Origin: Periconia sp. R9002
Lineage: Eukaryota > Ascomycota > Dothideomycetes > Pleosporales > Periconiaceae
Assembly: GCA_023627715.1 (NCBI GenBank)
Contig: JAMAHW010000040.1
Location: 124,001 to 188,000, forward strand
Length of the DNA: 64,000 nt
Direction: 5' to 3'
Positions within the stretch are counted from its first letter, which is position 1. Every line of letters starts with the position of its first letter. Made by a program: the position numbers and the translations under genes. The notes beneath the pieces are model-generated. The model did not search any database and was not told the origin of the DNA. It worked only from the letters and a program-made list of their open reading frames with translations. Shown here in pieces: positions 45,957-58,121 of this stretch.

Positions 45957-46738
45957 GTGGGAAACGATGAGTGATAGCTTGCAGACATTGGTCCGGCTCG
46001 TATAGATATGAAGCCAAACTGGGGCGGACTGTGGGATGCGAAGCATTGATTCAATGTATATCACGATTCAGAAGCATGCGCCAGACTCAAGTACGATACT
46101 CCAAAGCTTCATGTGGCCTTTCCTTTGAACTATAGTCGTCGTCTTCGAAATGCTCATTGCTATTTTTATCGGCGCCCTTATGCAAGAAGGAGGGAGATGA
46201 TGTGGTCCCAAGAACAGATGTTTAGGAACATTAGTTGATACAAGCGCAATACTGTGTGATGATCAAATTTTATTTCATTATCCTATGACGCTGTTAAAGT
46301 TCGTTGCTTTTGTCATAAGTGATTTGATACCTAGATTAGAAGAGCTTAGTAGCATAGATCGCCATACCAGCATTTGAACGTTGTGTGATCCATGGGTGTG
46401 GTGAATGTAGTATGATCACGTGATGTGTCATATCTGACCGCGAGAAACTAAGAAAGTATGCGTACATCGTTTTCAGCATTGGAAGTTACTTTAAAAAGCA
46501 ATAAAAGATGAATTCGAGGCTCCGACGAAATTTCACTCATCACACTCAATCACGAGCAGGATTTGAAGTAGGAGCTTGGCGCAGGTTTTGGCCCCATCCG
46601 CGTTATTCTGCCGCAGCCAAACCCGTTGTCACACCAGGTCATCTCAATAACCCTCGCGACATGTTCAGCACCATGGTTTTTGGATAGTATCCTATCGGAA
46701 AATGCGAAAAACATATTTGGCTGGACGTGCCTCCGACG
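45957..46738. other. Intergenic, 0.8 kb
   Basis: Contains the third TATGATCACGTG word at 46411-46422. No gene seen. Confidence 0.5.
46411..46422. promoter_or_regulatory. CACGTG-core 12-mer, copy 3
   Basis: TATGATCACGTG, here extended to the perfect palindrome ATCACGTGAT, about 320 bases before the second HET gene. Confidence 0.35.
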
Positions 46739-48753
46739 ATGAGACTACTTCACGTTCGGTCCCGCGAGCTTAAGGAATTCTTCGGCGCTGAGATTCCACC
46801 ATACGCAATCCTATCCCACGTCTGGGGTGCGGAGGAAGTCACATTCACAGATCTACAAACCCAAGGTTACCAACTCAAACATGGGTACGCCAAAATCAAT
46901 GGCTGCTGTCAGGAAGCAGCGGTTCAAGGACTTTCCTGGGTCTGGGTAAGGCGCTTTTCCCACATGTTTGAAATCATCCGTGCGTTAACGCCGCCATCAT
47001 CAAGGTCGATACCTGCTGTATTGACAAGTCGTCGTCTGCGGAGCTGTCAGAGGCCATCAATTCTATGTTCAACTGGTACCAGAATTCTAGGATATGTTTC
47101 GTCTATTTAGAAGATGTACCGGCCTCCGAAAATCCTTTCTTCAAAAGCTCGGCCTTTTGTAACAGTCGTTGGTGGACTCGGGGCTGGACCCTGCAAGAAT
47201 TGCTGGCACCACGACATGTGGTATTTTTTAACAATGATTGGAGCCGTGTCTTCGAAGATTTCACTGGAGGAGCGGGCCGTGATTTAGAAAGAAGCATCCT
47301 TTTCGCATCCGAAAGACCAGACGAGAAAGACGACGACCCTGCTTCAAAGCAGGAATTTATCCAAAGAATAAGATATGTGTTGATATCGGCGATTGCGGGC
47401 ATTCCGGTTGCTGTTTTGAACAGGACGGTTGAACTTTCTGAAATTGCAGCAGCTTGCAAATTCTCATGGGCTGCTAAGCGCAATACAACCCGCGCGGAAG
47501 ACGCTGCTTACTGTTTGTTGGGGTTATGTGGCGTCAATATGCCTCTTCTTTATGGCGAAGGTGACAAAGCCTTCGTGCGCCTTCAACAAGCCATAATCAG
47601 TGCCTCGGACGATATTAGTATGCTTTCGTGGGGATGTGGGTTTCCCTGGGAGTCTATAGAAGAGCTTGGGTACAAGTCGGTACTAACTAGTTCGCTTCGA
47701 GCGTTCAAGGAATATCCACGAGAGAATTTATATCCCAGCAGACGAACACCGAGGATGCATGCAACCGTTACTGGCCATGGGCTACACGTGGAGCTTCCTT
47801 TGATTCATGTGGATGACCAAAAAAGGACCTGGTTGGGCATCATAGACGAATACGTTGAAGGCGACAATGGAAACACGGGGGGCATCGCTATTGTGCTGCG
47901 ACAAAAAAATGCAGACGACGCCAATACTATGGAGCGGGCGCTTGGGTGTCCACCAATCCGGATACGCTCTTTCTATTCGTTAAAGCATTACTTCCAAGGA
48001 TACGCTCGCAAGATGGTGTACCTACAAGACAATAGCCTAATCAGCAATTCGGACAGGACCATGAGTACCGAGCCTGGCTACTCGAGCGTATTTCGGTCCT
48101 TGATTGGGAAAGACCATGCTCAACAACATCGGATCACTACTGAGTTGGCCATCTCTATCGTCGGTTTTCGCAATGCCGGCTATATTTTGTCTAGCCAATA
48201 CCCACCAATCGATCACGACATATCGAAGCATGGTCTTAGATCAATGAGTACATGGCAACTAAAAAACGGAAAATTAGAATACGAACAACAGCCATTCGAG
48301 TCGCTTCTTTGTCGCGCACCAGATGAACGATTTTATTTCATTTTCGTTGGCCCCCGAGGTTATCGCGTTGCTGTCAGAGTGTCTATCAAATACAAGCCGC
48401 CGAATATTGGGTAAGTGGATCAGCAGCGTCACGAATTCGGAGGTGAAGTAGTTACGAGCGGAGGTTGACAATCTATCCTGAACAGGTCATTTAAAATATC
48501 ATTAGCCAATTACAGTAGCGTCTGTAGTGGTACGGCCCTAGAACATGTTTGCAAAACAGGATTAGGGCTGAAGGATACGACAAAAAAAGACAAGGGATCC
48601 ATATGGCACGACCACGTCAATCTTTGGAGCAAAAATGGCTCGAAAATTCATATCAGAGCCATACCAAGCCAGCAAGATTTGAGCAAGAAATATATCCGTC
48701 ACGCACAGTGCGACTTGGCTTGGAGTGGAGGATGGGTAGACGATGGGGAATAA
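46739..48753 (+). CDS. HET-domain protein (HET-E/D-like N-terminus), 626 aa, three exons
   Basis: Exons are 46739-46945, 47005-48410 and 48486-48753. The first intron (GTAAGG...CAAG) interrupts the HET core exactly between SWVW and VDTCCIDKSS, as is common for this family. The second intron (GTAAGT...ACAG) adds 89 residues ending WSGGWVDDGE that an unspliced reading would miss. The domain opens MRLLHVRSRELKEFFG...YAILSHVWG and includes INSMFNWYQNSR, CFVYLEDV, RWWTRGWTLQELLAP and AYCLLGLCGVNMPLLYGEG. There is no NACHT or WD40 part; the C-terminal half is the uncharacterised beta-rich region usual after such HET domains. It probably acts in allorecognition or stress-linked cell death. Confidence 0.88.
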
Positions 48754-48970
48754 ATCTTGCAGCCACAAAGAATATATTCATATATAGAGAAAGTAGTAGT
48801 CGAAAAGTAATCCAGCAATCCTATAAAGGAAAGGAAAGAAGAGAAGTGAAAAAGCCAAAACTGTGACTCGCTAACAACCATGAGCGGGGGAGGGGTCCAA
48901 AGCAACCAGTCTAGGCGTCCCTATCCCAGTCACCCTTCCCTTCGCTCAGCTCCTCACTAGCACTAACAAT

Positions 48971-49764
48971 TTATTTGCCCAAAACCGCATTGGCCTTACC
49001 AATGAGGAACTTGCCCGCCTTGCCAGCATCAGTTCCGTACGACAGATGGGGCGCAAGCACGGCATTTGTAAGTACACCGTCACAAACGGTATCGTGGACG
49101 AGGTCGCCGCAGAAGATTTGGAGTTTGTCCTTGGGGAAGTTGGGAATTTGGTCGTGGTCTTTAACGCGCTGGGTGTCTCCGAAAGTCACGACACCCGCGA
49201 TTTGATCCTTGGCGGCCTGGGGAAGGTTTTCAATACCGCGGTGAATGACGGCTGCGCCTTGGCTGTATCATACTGTTAGCCTCAATGAATAATGGAGAGT
49301 GTGGGCTCTGGCACGTACGAGTAACCGCCGGCAAGGAGAACCGATTGGGGACAGCGCTGGTTGACGTCGGTGAGGGTCTTCTTCATCATATTGGCGGAGA
49401 CATCGTCGGTGCCACCGGGAAGGAAATTGGTCGATAGAAGAGCAGCATAGTCGATGCCCTCTATCATAAGGTCACTCTTGTACTCGTTACGAAGCTGATC
49501 ACCCAAAGGTTGACCAATGACGGCTCCCTAATCATCTGTTAGTAAACATGTCCATTACGTGTAAGTGTATGTATGTAATCAACCCACCATGTTGCCAGCC
49601 TCGGTGGATCCACGAGCCCAGACGAAAATGACCTTTCCGCAGTCCTTGCTGCGGGAGAATTGGTTCTCAGAGAGGCCGGTGCGGTCGAGGAGCTGGCGCT
49701 CTTCGATCTCAAGGGGGAGCGCAGCGGCGATGCTGGCCAGAGCAATAAGGTTGAGGAACTGCAT
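48971..49764 (-). CDS. Secreted cutinase, 225 aa, three exons
   Basis: Extracellular serine esterase that hydrolyses plant cutin (CE5). Exons are 49588-49764, 49319-49527 and 48971-49262. The first donor is GTGGGT, giving GSTEAGNMGAVIGQPLG across the junction; the second intron (GTACGT...ATACAG) splits the Ser129 codon of GGYSQGAA. Catalytic residues are Ser129, Asp186 (DLVHDTVC) and His201 (LAPHLSYG). Four cysteines (42, 118, 180, 189) fit the two family disulfides. A signal peptide covers residues 1-15 or so, with a short propeptide. Length is normal. A TATA box lies 190 bases upstream, suggesting inducible expression. Confidence 0.93.
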
Positions 49765-52009
49765 GTTGATCGGTTGGTTGGAGTTTGGTTTGGTATTTTG
49801 CGATAGGGGTTTGGTAGGTTTGAAAATGTAAACTAAGCACTAGGCTTTGAAGAAATGAACGAAAGATGAATGAATGAAAGACTGGGTGGCTGCTGTTGTT
49901 GGCTGCCGGCGTGGTTTGCTGATTGATTTTTGGGTGACACTTGAGGCGCCTTTTATATTCACTTATGAGTAGAGTTCAACTACTTCCAAGTCATTTTTCT
50001 AGAAGTGCGTCCCTCCAAGATGTTTGAGATACCTCGGCATATTTTTTGACTCTCTGGTACCCATCCTATCTCAGACTAGTATCCCGAGTGGAGATTCTTG
50101 CGTGTGACTTGAGACATTAGACGCAGCTTTTAAACGGTGTTTGACTCTTACAAAGGGCATCATCCTTGTTAGCGGTTTGGTTCTTTTTCACTCCTCCACG
50201 CCTACCGTAGGATACAGACTCAAAGAGAATGTCTGCTTATGGAAGGTCACTGATCGAAGTTTGGTGAAGGAACTTTGGAAAGAAAAGGAAGTCAACACCA
50301 AACACAAATGGAATGCCTCAACTTGAGAGCTGTACCATCTGTGTATACGAAGCTGCCCAAGTGTGTACGCAGCGCAATTTCGAAATGCTGAGCCGAGGTA
50401 TTGTAGATTCAATATTCCACGTTGCAGCCAAGTTCACCAGGATGCGCGATCAATCCTACACGCTCACCGCAAAATCGCGTGAGTTCTACAGATCAACCCA
50501 TAAAACTACTGTTGACCCGTCCCATCACTTCACGACAACCAGCATGTCGGTAGATGTGTAAGCTAAAACATGCACGCACCCCAGATTTTCGGCAGGGCTA
50601 GTTAGCGCATGATGCTCGCGCTGTAGATTAATAGCGGGGCTGAGCGGGACGAGCGGAAACATTGGTGCACCTCAGAACGACCAATTAGTCTCCAGAATGG
50701 CATTCTGATTCCGAGGCACTGCTGTTTTCAGGGCTGAACGTCTACGTGTGGCGCCGCCGTCGTCGGGGCGTGTCGTACCTATTTTTGTATGTTTGTAACA
50801 CAAGTGCGAAAATCGGGGCAGTACCCAGATATTGTATACCACATCTATTATGGTGAAACGGGTCTACGAGCACACGCCAAGGGAATGTGCGGATCGGCGT
50901 TCGAGGAATAGGCATCGGCATAGAGCTTTGGCCTCAATGATCGGAGGTTTAGGTTAGTATTAAATCCCGTCAGTCGGTGGTGCTGAGGACATTTTGGGTT
51001 GACCCGAGCCAAAAGGGATGTGTTTCGGCATTGATCCACGATAGCCTGTAACTGCCAAGCAAGCCCTGTGGCCCGGATAGTAGGTATGTGGGATACGTGT
51101 GGTAGCTAGCTTGACTCATGGTCACCTTTCCAGAAAAAAATTCTCAATGCGAACCTCTACGCCATGAATACCCGAAAACATGAAGAACGAGAGGCTGTTA
51201 TGCAAGTTATCTACAAAGTAGTTTAGCTTATCACCGTGGCTGTGATTTTGTATGAGCTTGTACTACTTTGAGAATGACAGGTACGTTGTTCATTCAACTC
51301 TTCAGTATTGTCGAAAACACGCTCCCCTCATCGGATCAATATGAACCACTAGTAACTTGACGCTAGGAGTTGATTCCAACTTACCCTTGTTCCCGGCCCT
51401 AGAACGTAGCTTGAACGGCGACCATCGGAATGAGGTGAGCAAGATTCAATATATTTTTTAACACTTGAACCATGCATGCATGATATGGCCACTTCCCCAG
51501 GACAACGATGTGAGTTTGTACCGAGGCATTTCCTTTCCTAGTTCAGAGAATGTATTCACCAGGTTTAAGATTACCCCTCACAATACCCCACAGCATCTAA
51601 AGACTTCATCTAGATTTCCGATATGTCCTTTCTGACACTGATTTGATTACCCTAGATCTCATCATCTGGCCGACATAAAGATCCTTCGCCGTTTTCCATA
51701 TGTTCATTATACTAAAATTAGTAGAGTGGGAACTTGACATTGGTGGGAATATACTGTATGCTAAAATATCACTGCGTCAAGATACGGTAGATATGCTACA
51801 GTCATTGGTATAATCTGTCGCCATTTCACATCCTTGCTGGAAAATAATATAACGATCATATGATCAGCACAAAAGTGGGGTAAAAGAAACATGCAATCTT
51901 TCTGGGAAATAGTGTGAGAATGGTATTGTAGAACTGTGATGATTCATTTTACAACGGAAATCTCATTCAAACCTAACTACTCAATCACTACGAAGCGTGA
52001 AGATGGCCA
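49765..52009. other. Intergenic, 2.2 kb
   Basis: Holds the cutinase promoter. Elsewhere only short open frames without motifs are present, and no transposon features are recognised. Confidence 0.45.
49949..49957 (-). promoter_or_regulatory. TATA box of the cutinase gene
   Basis: TATAAAAGG on the minus strand, about 190 bases upstream of the cutinase ATG. Confidence 0.5.
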
Positions 52010-53524
52010 TCAAAGTTTGAAGCCTTCACGCTGCGTCTGGAAGAATCCTGTGGGATCATACTTGTCCGAAACCTTCTTCATCGCCAAATATGATTCTTCC
52101 CCATAGCTCTTGAACGGATCTTGCCAAGGTGCGGCCCAATTAGCGTACTTGAAAGGGTGATACAAGCCTTCTTGCTTTGTGACCTCTTCCATCCTCCCCA
52201 TCAACGCCTTGGTCTCTTGTGCCACGGAACTGGAGTCGTCTGCACTTCCCCAGAACACCGTCAAAGCGAGAATGATTAAATCCTCATGCGGTTTGCTATC
52301 AGGAGAAAACCTCATCGCATTGCTGGAGTCTTTGGGCGGAGGTGGGCATTGTTGGTAAGTCACAACAGAGACTATATCCTTGACTGTGCTCAGTACGTTG
52401 GACGTGTCCTCCCAAATGCTGGAAAGCTTAGTCAGGATATCATTTTTCATGCGAAAGGTTGTGGTTGCAAAGATGGCGCTATCAGATGTGTTAGAGAAAT
52501 GGTATATTCGCAGCACCAATCACTCGACTAGGTCACCTACAAATGGTTCCGGGGTTGATACTGCGATAACTCCGTCGCAAAAGCCTGGATTGTGTCCACA
52601 CGCATGGTATCCTGCATTTTCGGTTCGATATTCGCAAACCGCTCGAATGATTCCGGATTTTTGGTCGGACGTAAATACCAATGGTTATTGGAGACGAGGT
52701 ACCCTCCCATCTGAGGGGCGTACAAGAAGCTCAACTCTGTTTGAGCAAGAGGATCGTAACCATTTGCTGTCTTCAGGTCAAACAGTGCTTTCAAGTTCGC
52801 ATCTCTGGTTTCGTAGGGATACAATATCGAGCCACCCCATACCGAATGATGGGGGATGGTGGCAATGTCAATACGGGTCACGACACCGAAGTTGCTCCCA
52901 GCTCCTTTCAAGAAACGGAAGAGACCGGCATGATTAGAGTCATTGACCTCAATGACGTCTCCACTGGCGAGAACAACCTCCATATTCACAATCAGGTCGC
53001 AGGCAAAGCCAAGCTCAGGGGCAAAGTGGGAGAGACCACCTATATCCCAGGTAAGTAAATTATTATACATTTATGAGGTTTGGGATAATCATACCACCGA
53101 GCAGGAATCCTCCAACACCAACCCCGCTTTCACGCGAACCTAGAGCAGTGCGACTCTCCTTGTCAAGAACTTTGTACACACTATCCCATGTCGCGCCTAC
53201 TCCCAGCTCATATACGTGTTCCTTCTCGGTAGACTTGATGATCGAGTCAAGTCCTCCAAGGTCAAACGTGACCCCCTGGTCCGTGTTTGACATACCCGGA
53301 TGAGGTGAATGACCCCCGCTACGAACAGCGAACTTAGCGCCCTCAATTTCTGCGAGGATTTTGATCGCAGTGGAAACATCTGCGGCTGAGCTGGGCCTAA
53401 AGACGCACAATGGCTTTTGCCTAGCTGAGCGGAAACGATAAGACAGCGGGAAAGACTCGTACTCCTGGCTATTTTGGAGAAAGACTTTTCCTGGAAGGGC
53501 AGCTTGTAACTTTTCGCTCGCCAT
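52010..53524 (-). CDS. BBE-like FAD-linked oxidoreductase, 465 aa, three exons
   Basis: Flavoenzyme of the berberine bridge enzyme-like/PCMH family that oxidises small molecules with covalently bound FAD. Exons are 53095-53524, 52541-53039 and 52010-52478; junctions give FLLGGGLSHFAPELG and PRNHFAIFATTTF. The FAD-binding domain shows VRSGGHSPHPG with His72, the histidine that carries FAD; the second (cysteine) flavin link of true BBEs is absent. GAGSNFGVVTRI completes the domain. The C-terminal BBE segment KYDPTGFFQTQREGF is present. There is no signal peptide, unlike many fungal members. Such enzymes are common in secondary metabolism or carbohydrate oxidation; substrate unknown. Confidence 0.88.
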
Positions 53525-55406
53525 ACTGGATAGAAGGTTTTACTGATATGACTGTAAGTGCGAAGCGTTGCAATAGATACGAAGCTTGCGTGAGGGGTAT
53601 CCTGCGGCACAATGCCTTATAAGGAGTCGTTTTCTCCAACATATTTGCCGTATGATTGTGTAACACCTTGTTTATGTTGGCTGTGGCGTAGCTCAATCAC
53701 GCCGGTTTTATACAGCCACGTTCATGACTGTAACTCAACGTATTAGCTATACAAAAGGAGTTGAGAAATGAAAGTATCAGAAATCCCTCAACTAAAGTTG
53801 GTATATACGTTGATTCTGGGCTTGCATTTTTCACGGTAACAACTAGTTCATGTCTTCGCATCGTAATTTATCACACAGGATGCGCAATTTGTCCTGCGGC
53901 ACAGTAACGGCACACTTATTAAACCCCACTTGATGACCGCCGTCGGCGTTCAAATATGTTGTTAATCGGGTCTTAGATTTGGGCTCAGTGCTGAGATGCA
54001 TCTACGGCGCCCCCGTAACGCATGTTTGGATGATCGAACAAAACGCCTGAAGTGCTGGTATACATCATTACTCAGATAATGCCGGTCAACTCATCATACC
54101 GAAAGCAGAGGACAAGCATTTAGACACCTGCGGTCAAGAGAGAATCCTTATCTATTGGCAACCTCTCCAATCCTATGCGGGGACCATGCATGTTAATTTC
54201 TTCTTGCCTATCGAAGAGTAGAAGTAAGGGAATTGTGACAACATGATTAGGGAAAATTAACTTATTCTGTGAGTGGGAAGCTATGCCAATTTGTTTCGAA
54301 GTTTCCCGTCAAATTCATGAGGGAGTTTCGTGCTTCCAGCAACGATGTGAGAGCACATAGTAGAGAATACAGCGCATCATGCATTTCTTGGGAACGTTCA
54401 TCGTGGTATATATCTCTGTTCTGATGTGTGTCTGCCCTGGCCGAGGGTATTACTTAGATTACGCACGCTGAGTGACAAGGTCTCCCAAGCACAACACATC
54501 ATGAATCTTTTCAGTGGAACTATGATGGAAGTAGTCCGAGGTAGGTAGCACTGAGAAGTGATGATCGCATGCATTGATATGTGCTGTTCGTGGCCGAAAT
54601 AGCAAGGAACATCGATTAATAATAAGCCCCAGAGTGACAATTTATTCAAGTCGAAATTGAATTCACCGTTGTTGTCTTAGCCCTTGGGCGCTCGAAGGTG
54701 GGAGTGCTTGAATAGCCTGAGCGTAAATCACGTGATTTTCTCTAACCTTGAAAATTTCCTCAGATGCTAACATACATACTCCGCAACATCAAAATCTCCG
54801 CTCTTTCGAACTTCTTCATCTAATCTTACAAGTAAAATTTGCAATGGACTAGCCCGCTGTGCATGATGGCATCAATTGTATCTTATATTCACGAGGTACG
54901 TCTCTAGGAGGAGTCAGGTGTAAATCGACATTAGCAATGTGATGTGTATTCGCTAGGTTGGCATTCAGGTATTTGGGTTTACTAATGCTTCTCATAGAAC
55001 GCTTGTTGATAAGAAACAAATATCGTCCAGGTATCAATCATTGATATTATTGATTGATGTTCATGGGACTCTAATTTCTTGACGCCGGATACAACCCTGC
55101 TGTCAATACCGGCTCCCTTGCAAACTAATCCTCGGCATCCCCATATCAGGGAGGTGTATTGATATTGCAAAGTCTTATTCGTGGAACTTTACCCTCAAGA
55201 AACGTGCTTCTTTGGACGTCATGGTGCCCCTCCTGATAACAACGGCGATCACCAGGATTCGAACAGGCTAAACATCAATCAAGGTGATCATGTGAACACA
55301 CCTCAATCTCTACGAACATGGGACAGGGAGAGAAAAAGAGTCATTTCGAATAAAGGCAGAGATATAGGTTTGTGGCAGCGTAATTTTCGACTGTGGTGTT
55401 CGCACC
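53525..55406. other. Intergenic, 1.9 kb
   Basis: No gene seen. A CACGTG core (54729-54734, AATCACGTGATT) is present. A tRNA-like T-loop word near 55255 was examined and rejected. Confidence 0.45.
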
Positions 55407-58121
55407 ATGATATTTCCAGTTCAAATCACCATTCTGCTGTTCGTCAGCGCGGCAAGCACACGCGCCCAAGATAACCTCGGCATTAACAACGGCAGTATCC
55501 CGTTCCACTTCGGCAACCTCCAAGGCCAAATCATCCGCGCTTCACAAACTCTCGCATCGCTCAATTCAACGACTTCAGACTTCAATTTCTTGCCATTTGA
55601 TTTGCTTCCCAGCCTCGCAGTCAACGGTATCCACCATATTGGCGACGTCACCTTTCGATATCGCAATGCGGGCGCAGGAGGAACATGGACGAGCGTAGAT
55701 ACCGCAACGGCGAGAAAGGCGGTGACATCTACTAACCACTCCGTCGAGCAGGCAATTGCTGCGGCGGATTTAACAGCCACGCTGCCCAAAAATTTACCTC
55801 TCAAAATCACCAGAGAATGGCTACACATCAGTGACAGCGTGAACAGCCTCGCTGTGCGCGTCAACATCACCAACACAGCTTCCTCCGGTATTGAAATAGG
55901 TAGCCTGGGTCTTCCAATCAGCATCAACAACATCTTTACGGGCCGTACTGCGGAAAAGACACAGGAGCTTTGCTCGCTTGCGGACCCGTACATTGGACTG
56001 AATGCAGGCTACGTGCGCGTGTCGCATCTAATGGGGACAGGGAATGCGCTTGTGATCACGCCTCTGAATGGGACAAGGTTGGAGGCGTGGAGGTTTCTAA
56101 AAGAGCCGCAAGGAAATTTCGGTTATCAGTCGCAAACTTTTGAAGGAAACTATGAGTGGCAAGTTCATAGTCTGGCGTATGCGACGAACGAATGGAAAGG
56201 GAGCGAGCCGTGGAATACGCCTACAGCTAAGACCCTGCGTGCTGGAGAAACGTATTCCGTAGGCCTTCGATTCTCTATCGCAGAAACTCTGCAAAAAATT
56301 GAGGACACGGTGGTTCGTACCGGGACACCTCTGGCTGTGGGGTTACCTGGATATGTGATCCCCTCGGACTCATCTGCAAGGCTCTATCTCAACCACTCAT
56401 CCGGGATTGAGAGTATCGAATCGAACAATGCCTTCACCATCACACCTCCCGTAACGCCCCAGGGGTTCTACAAATTGACTCCGAGCTCTTCTGCCTGGGG
56501 ACGCGCTCTGGTAACTATCAAGTATCAAGACGGAAAAGTCCAGACCGTGCACTACTACATCACGAAATCGGCACCCGCAACCATTGCAGACCTCGGCCAC
56601 TTCTTCACCACATCAGCATACTTCAACTCCTCCGACCCCTTCGAACGCAGCCCGTCAATCATGACATATGACCGCTCAACCAACAAGCTCGTGTCACAGG
56701 ATCCGCGTGTGTGGATTGCTGGACTGAGCGATGAAGGGGGCACAGGCGCATACCTTGCGACGGCGATGAAACAATTTGCTCAGCCCGTCGCATTCGAAGT
56801 TAGCAAAGTTGATGACTTCGTGCACGATACACTCGTCGGTACGCTCCAACGCGGGGGTTCATTTGGTGTAGTCGCCTCTTCTTTCTTCTACGAACCTGGC
56901 ACGGTAAATTTCCCCTACGACGCGAAGTTTGACTGGACGAGCTGGGCAAGCTGGAACCGGGAACGCGCATACACGACGCGAAGGGCGTATAATTACGTCC
57001 ACCCTGTCGCGACGTACTGGTCTCTCTACCGCGTAGCGAGGGATTATCCCGAACACGCACTCCGGGCGTCTTGGGATTGGTATCTCGGTCGTGCATTTAA
57101 CACCACGCAATATTGTCTCGCGAATCGCGCCGCAAATTGCGATTACGGGCTCGTAGGACTAATGGGCGAATGGGTCCTCAGCGAACTCCTCATGGACCTC
57201 CACCGTGAGAACATGAGCGCACAGGCCTCGGCGCTCGAAACTAGCATGCGGTACCGCGCTGAGCTCTGGGAGACCCAGGCCGTGCCCTTCGGCAGTGAAA
57301 TGGCATGGGATAGCACAGGTCAAGAGGGTGTATATTTCTGGACGCGTTATTTCAACCTCACGAGAACGGCTACGAAGGCGCTGAACAGCGTTTTGGCTTA
57401 CACGCCGACCGTCGCGCACTGGGGCTGGAATGGAAATGCGAGGAGGTACTGGGATTTTCTGTACGGCGCCAAATTGCAGCAGATTGAGCGGCAGATCCAT
57501 CATTATGGGTCGGGATTGAACTCGCTACCGCTGCTACATGCGTACGAAGAAAGCCCAAAGGGCAATTTGTATTCGTTAAGGGTGGGGTTTGGAGCGAATA
57601 CTGCGCCGTTGACGAATATTGATCAGGACGGGTTTGCATCGGCTGCTTTCCATTCTTATCCAGAGTTGTTAAGGTGGGATTCGTATTCCGGGGATTATGG
57701 GCCTGGGTTTTTGGGAATGGCGCTTGGGCAGAGTGTATATGTCGCAGAGGACGAAAGATATGGGGATGTGGTGTTTGGGGGAGATTTTGTGGAAGGGGGT
57801 GGAAGTTCTTCCTCTGTTGCTGTGGAGCCACGCGATGCAGTAAGAAGACGGGTGTTCGTTGCTGCGTTAGGGTTGAAGATTGAAATTAGTGCGGGAGCTT
57901 TACAGAGAGTGGTGTATGACAAGCAGAGCCAGAATGTCGAGCTGACTGTTTTGGATGCCGCGACGAGTACGGCATTGGAAGCGAAGAGGACAATTATTTG
58001 GCTGAGCCGGCCTGGAGAAGTCACAATTGGGTACTCTGTCGCCCATGCGGGAATGCAGCGGGGAGGGTGGTCGGTTGATCTTTCCGGGGGGAGTGCGGTG
58101 GTCAACATCGTAAAGGCATAA
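55407..58121 (+). CDS. Large secreted DUF5695-type protein, probable glycosidase, 904 aa
   Basis: Intronless gene. Residues 1-20 form a signal peptide. The first ~300 residues are beta-rich (SIPFHFGNLQGQIIR, LNGTRLEAWRFLKEP), the middle carries a linker with N-glycosylation sites, and the last ~450 residues are rich in Trp, Tyr and His with helical repeats (TYWSLYRVARDYPEHALRAS, CDYGLVGLMGEWVLSELL, GGDFVEGG) resembling an alpha/alpha barrel glycosidase. I recognise this layout as the fungal DUF5695 group; no activity is assigned from sequence. It is probably a carbohydrate-active enzyme of the cell wall or plant wall; conserved acidic residues in the barrel (for example SEMAWDSTGQEGVYFW) are candidates for catalysis. 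Confidence 0.75.
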   Translation: MIFPVQITILLFVSAASTRAQDNLGINNGSIPFHFGNLQGQIIRASQTLASLNSTTSDFNFLPFDLLPSLAVNGIHHIGDVTFRYRNAGAGGTWTSVDTATARKAVTSTNHSVEQAIAAADLTATLPKNLPLKITREWLHISDSVNSLAVRVNITNTASSGIEIGSLGLPISINNIFTGRTAEKTQELCSLADPYIGLNAGYVRVSHLMGTGNALVITPLNGTRLEAWRFLKEPQGNFGYQSQTFEGNYEWQVHSLAYATNEWKGSEPWNTPTAKTLRAGETYSVGLRFSIAETLQKIEDTVVRTGTPLAVGLPGYVIPSDSSARLYLNHSSGIESIESNNAFTITPPVTPQGFYKLTPSSSAWGRALVTIKYQDGKVQTVHYYITKSAPATIADLGHFFTTSAYFNSSDPFERSPSIMTYDRSTNKLVSQDPRVWIAGLSDEGGTGAYLATAMKQFAQPVAFEVSKVDDFVHDTLVGTLQRGGSFGVVASSFFYEPGTVNFPYDAKFDWTSWASWNRERAYTTRRAYNYVHPVATYWSLYRVARDYPEHALRASWDWYLGRAFNTTQYCLANRAANCDYGLVGLMGEWVLSELLMDLHRENMSAQASALETSMRYRAELWETQAVPFGSEMAWDSTGQEGVYFWTRYFNLTRTATKALNSVLAYTPTVAHWGWNGNARRYWDFLYGAKLQQIERQIHHYGSGLNSLPLLHAYEESPKGNLYSLRVGFGANTAPLTNIDQDGFASAAFHSYPELLRWDSYSGDYGPGFLGMALGQSVYVAEDERYGDVVFGGDFVEGGGSSSSVAVEPRDAVRRRVFVAALGLKIEISAGALQRVVYDKQSQNVELTVLDAATSTALEAKRTIIWLSRPGEVTIGYSVAHAGMQRGGWSVDLSGGSAVVNIVKA

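Noticed and set aside
55240..55290. tRNA-like T-loop (ggattcgaac) on the minus strand
   Set aside because: The flanking bases do not form a T stem and no A box or acceptor stem is found at the right distance.
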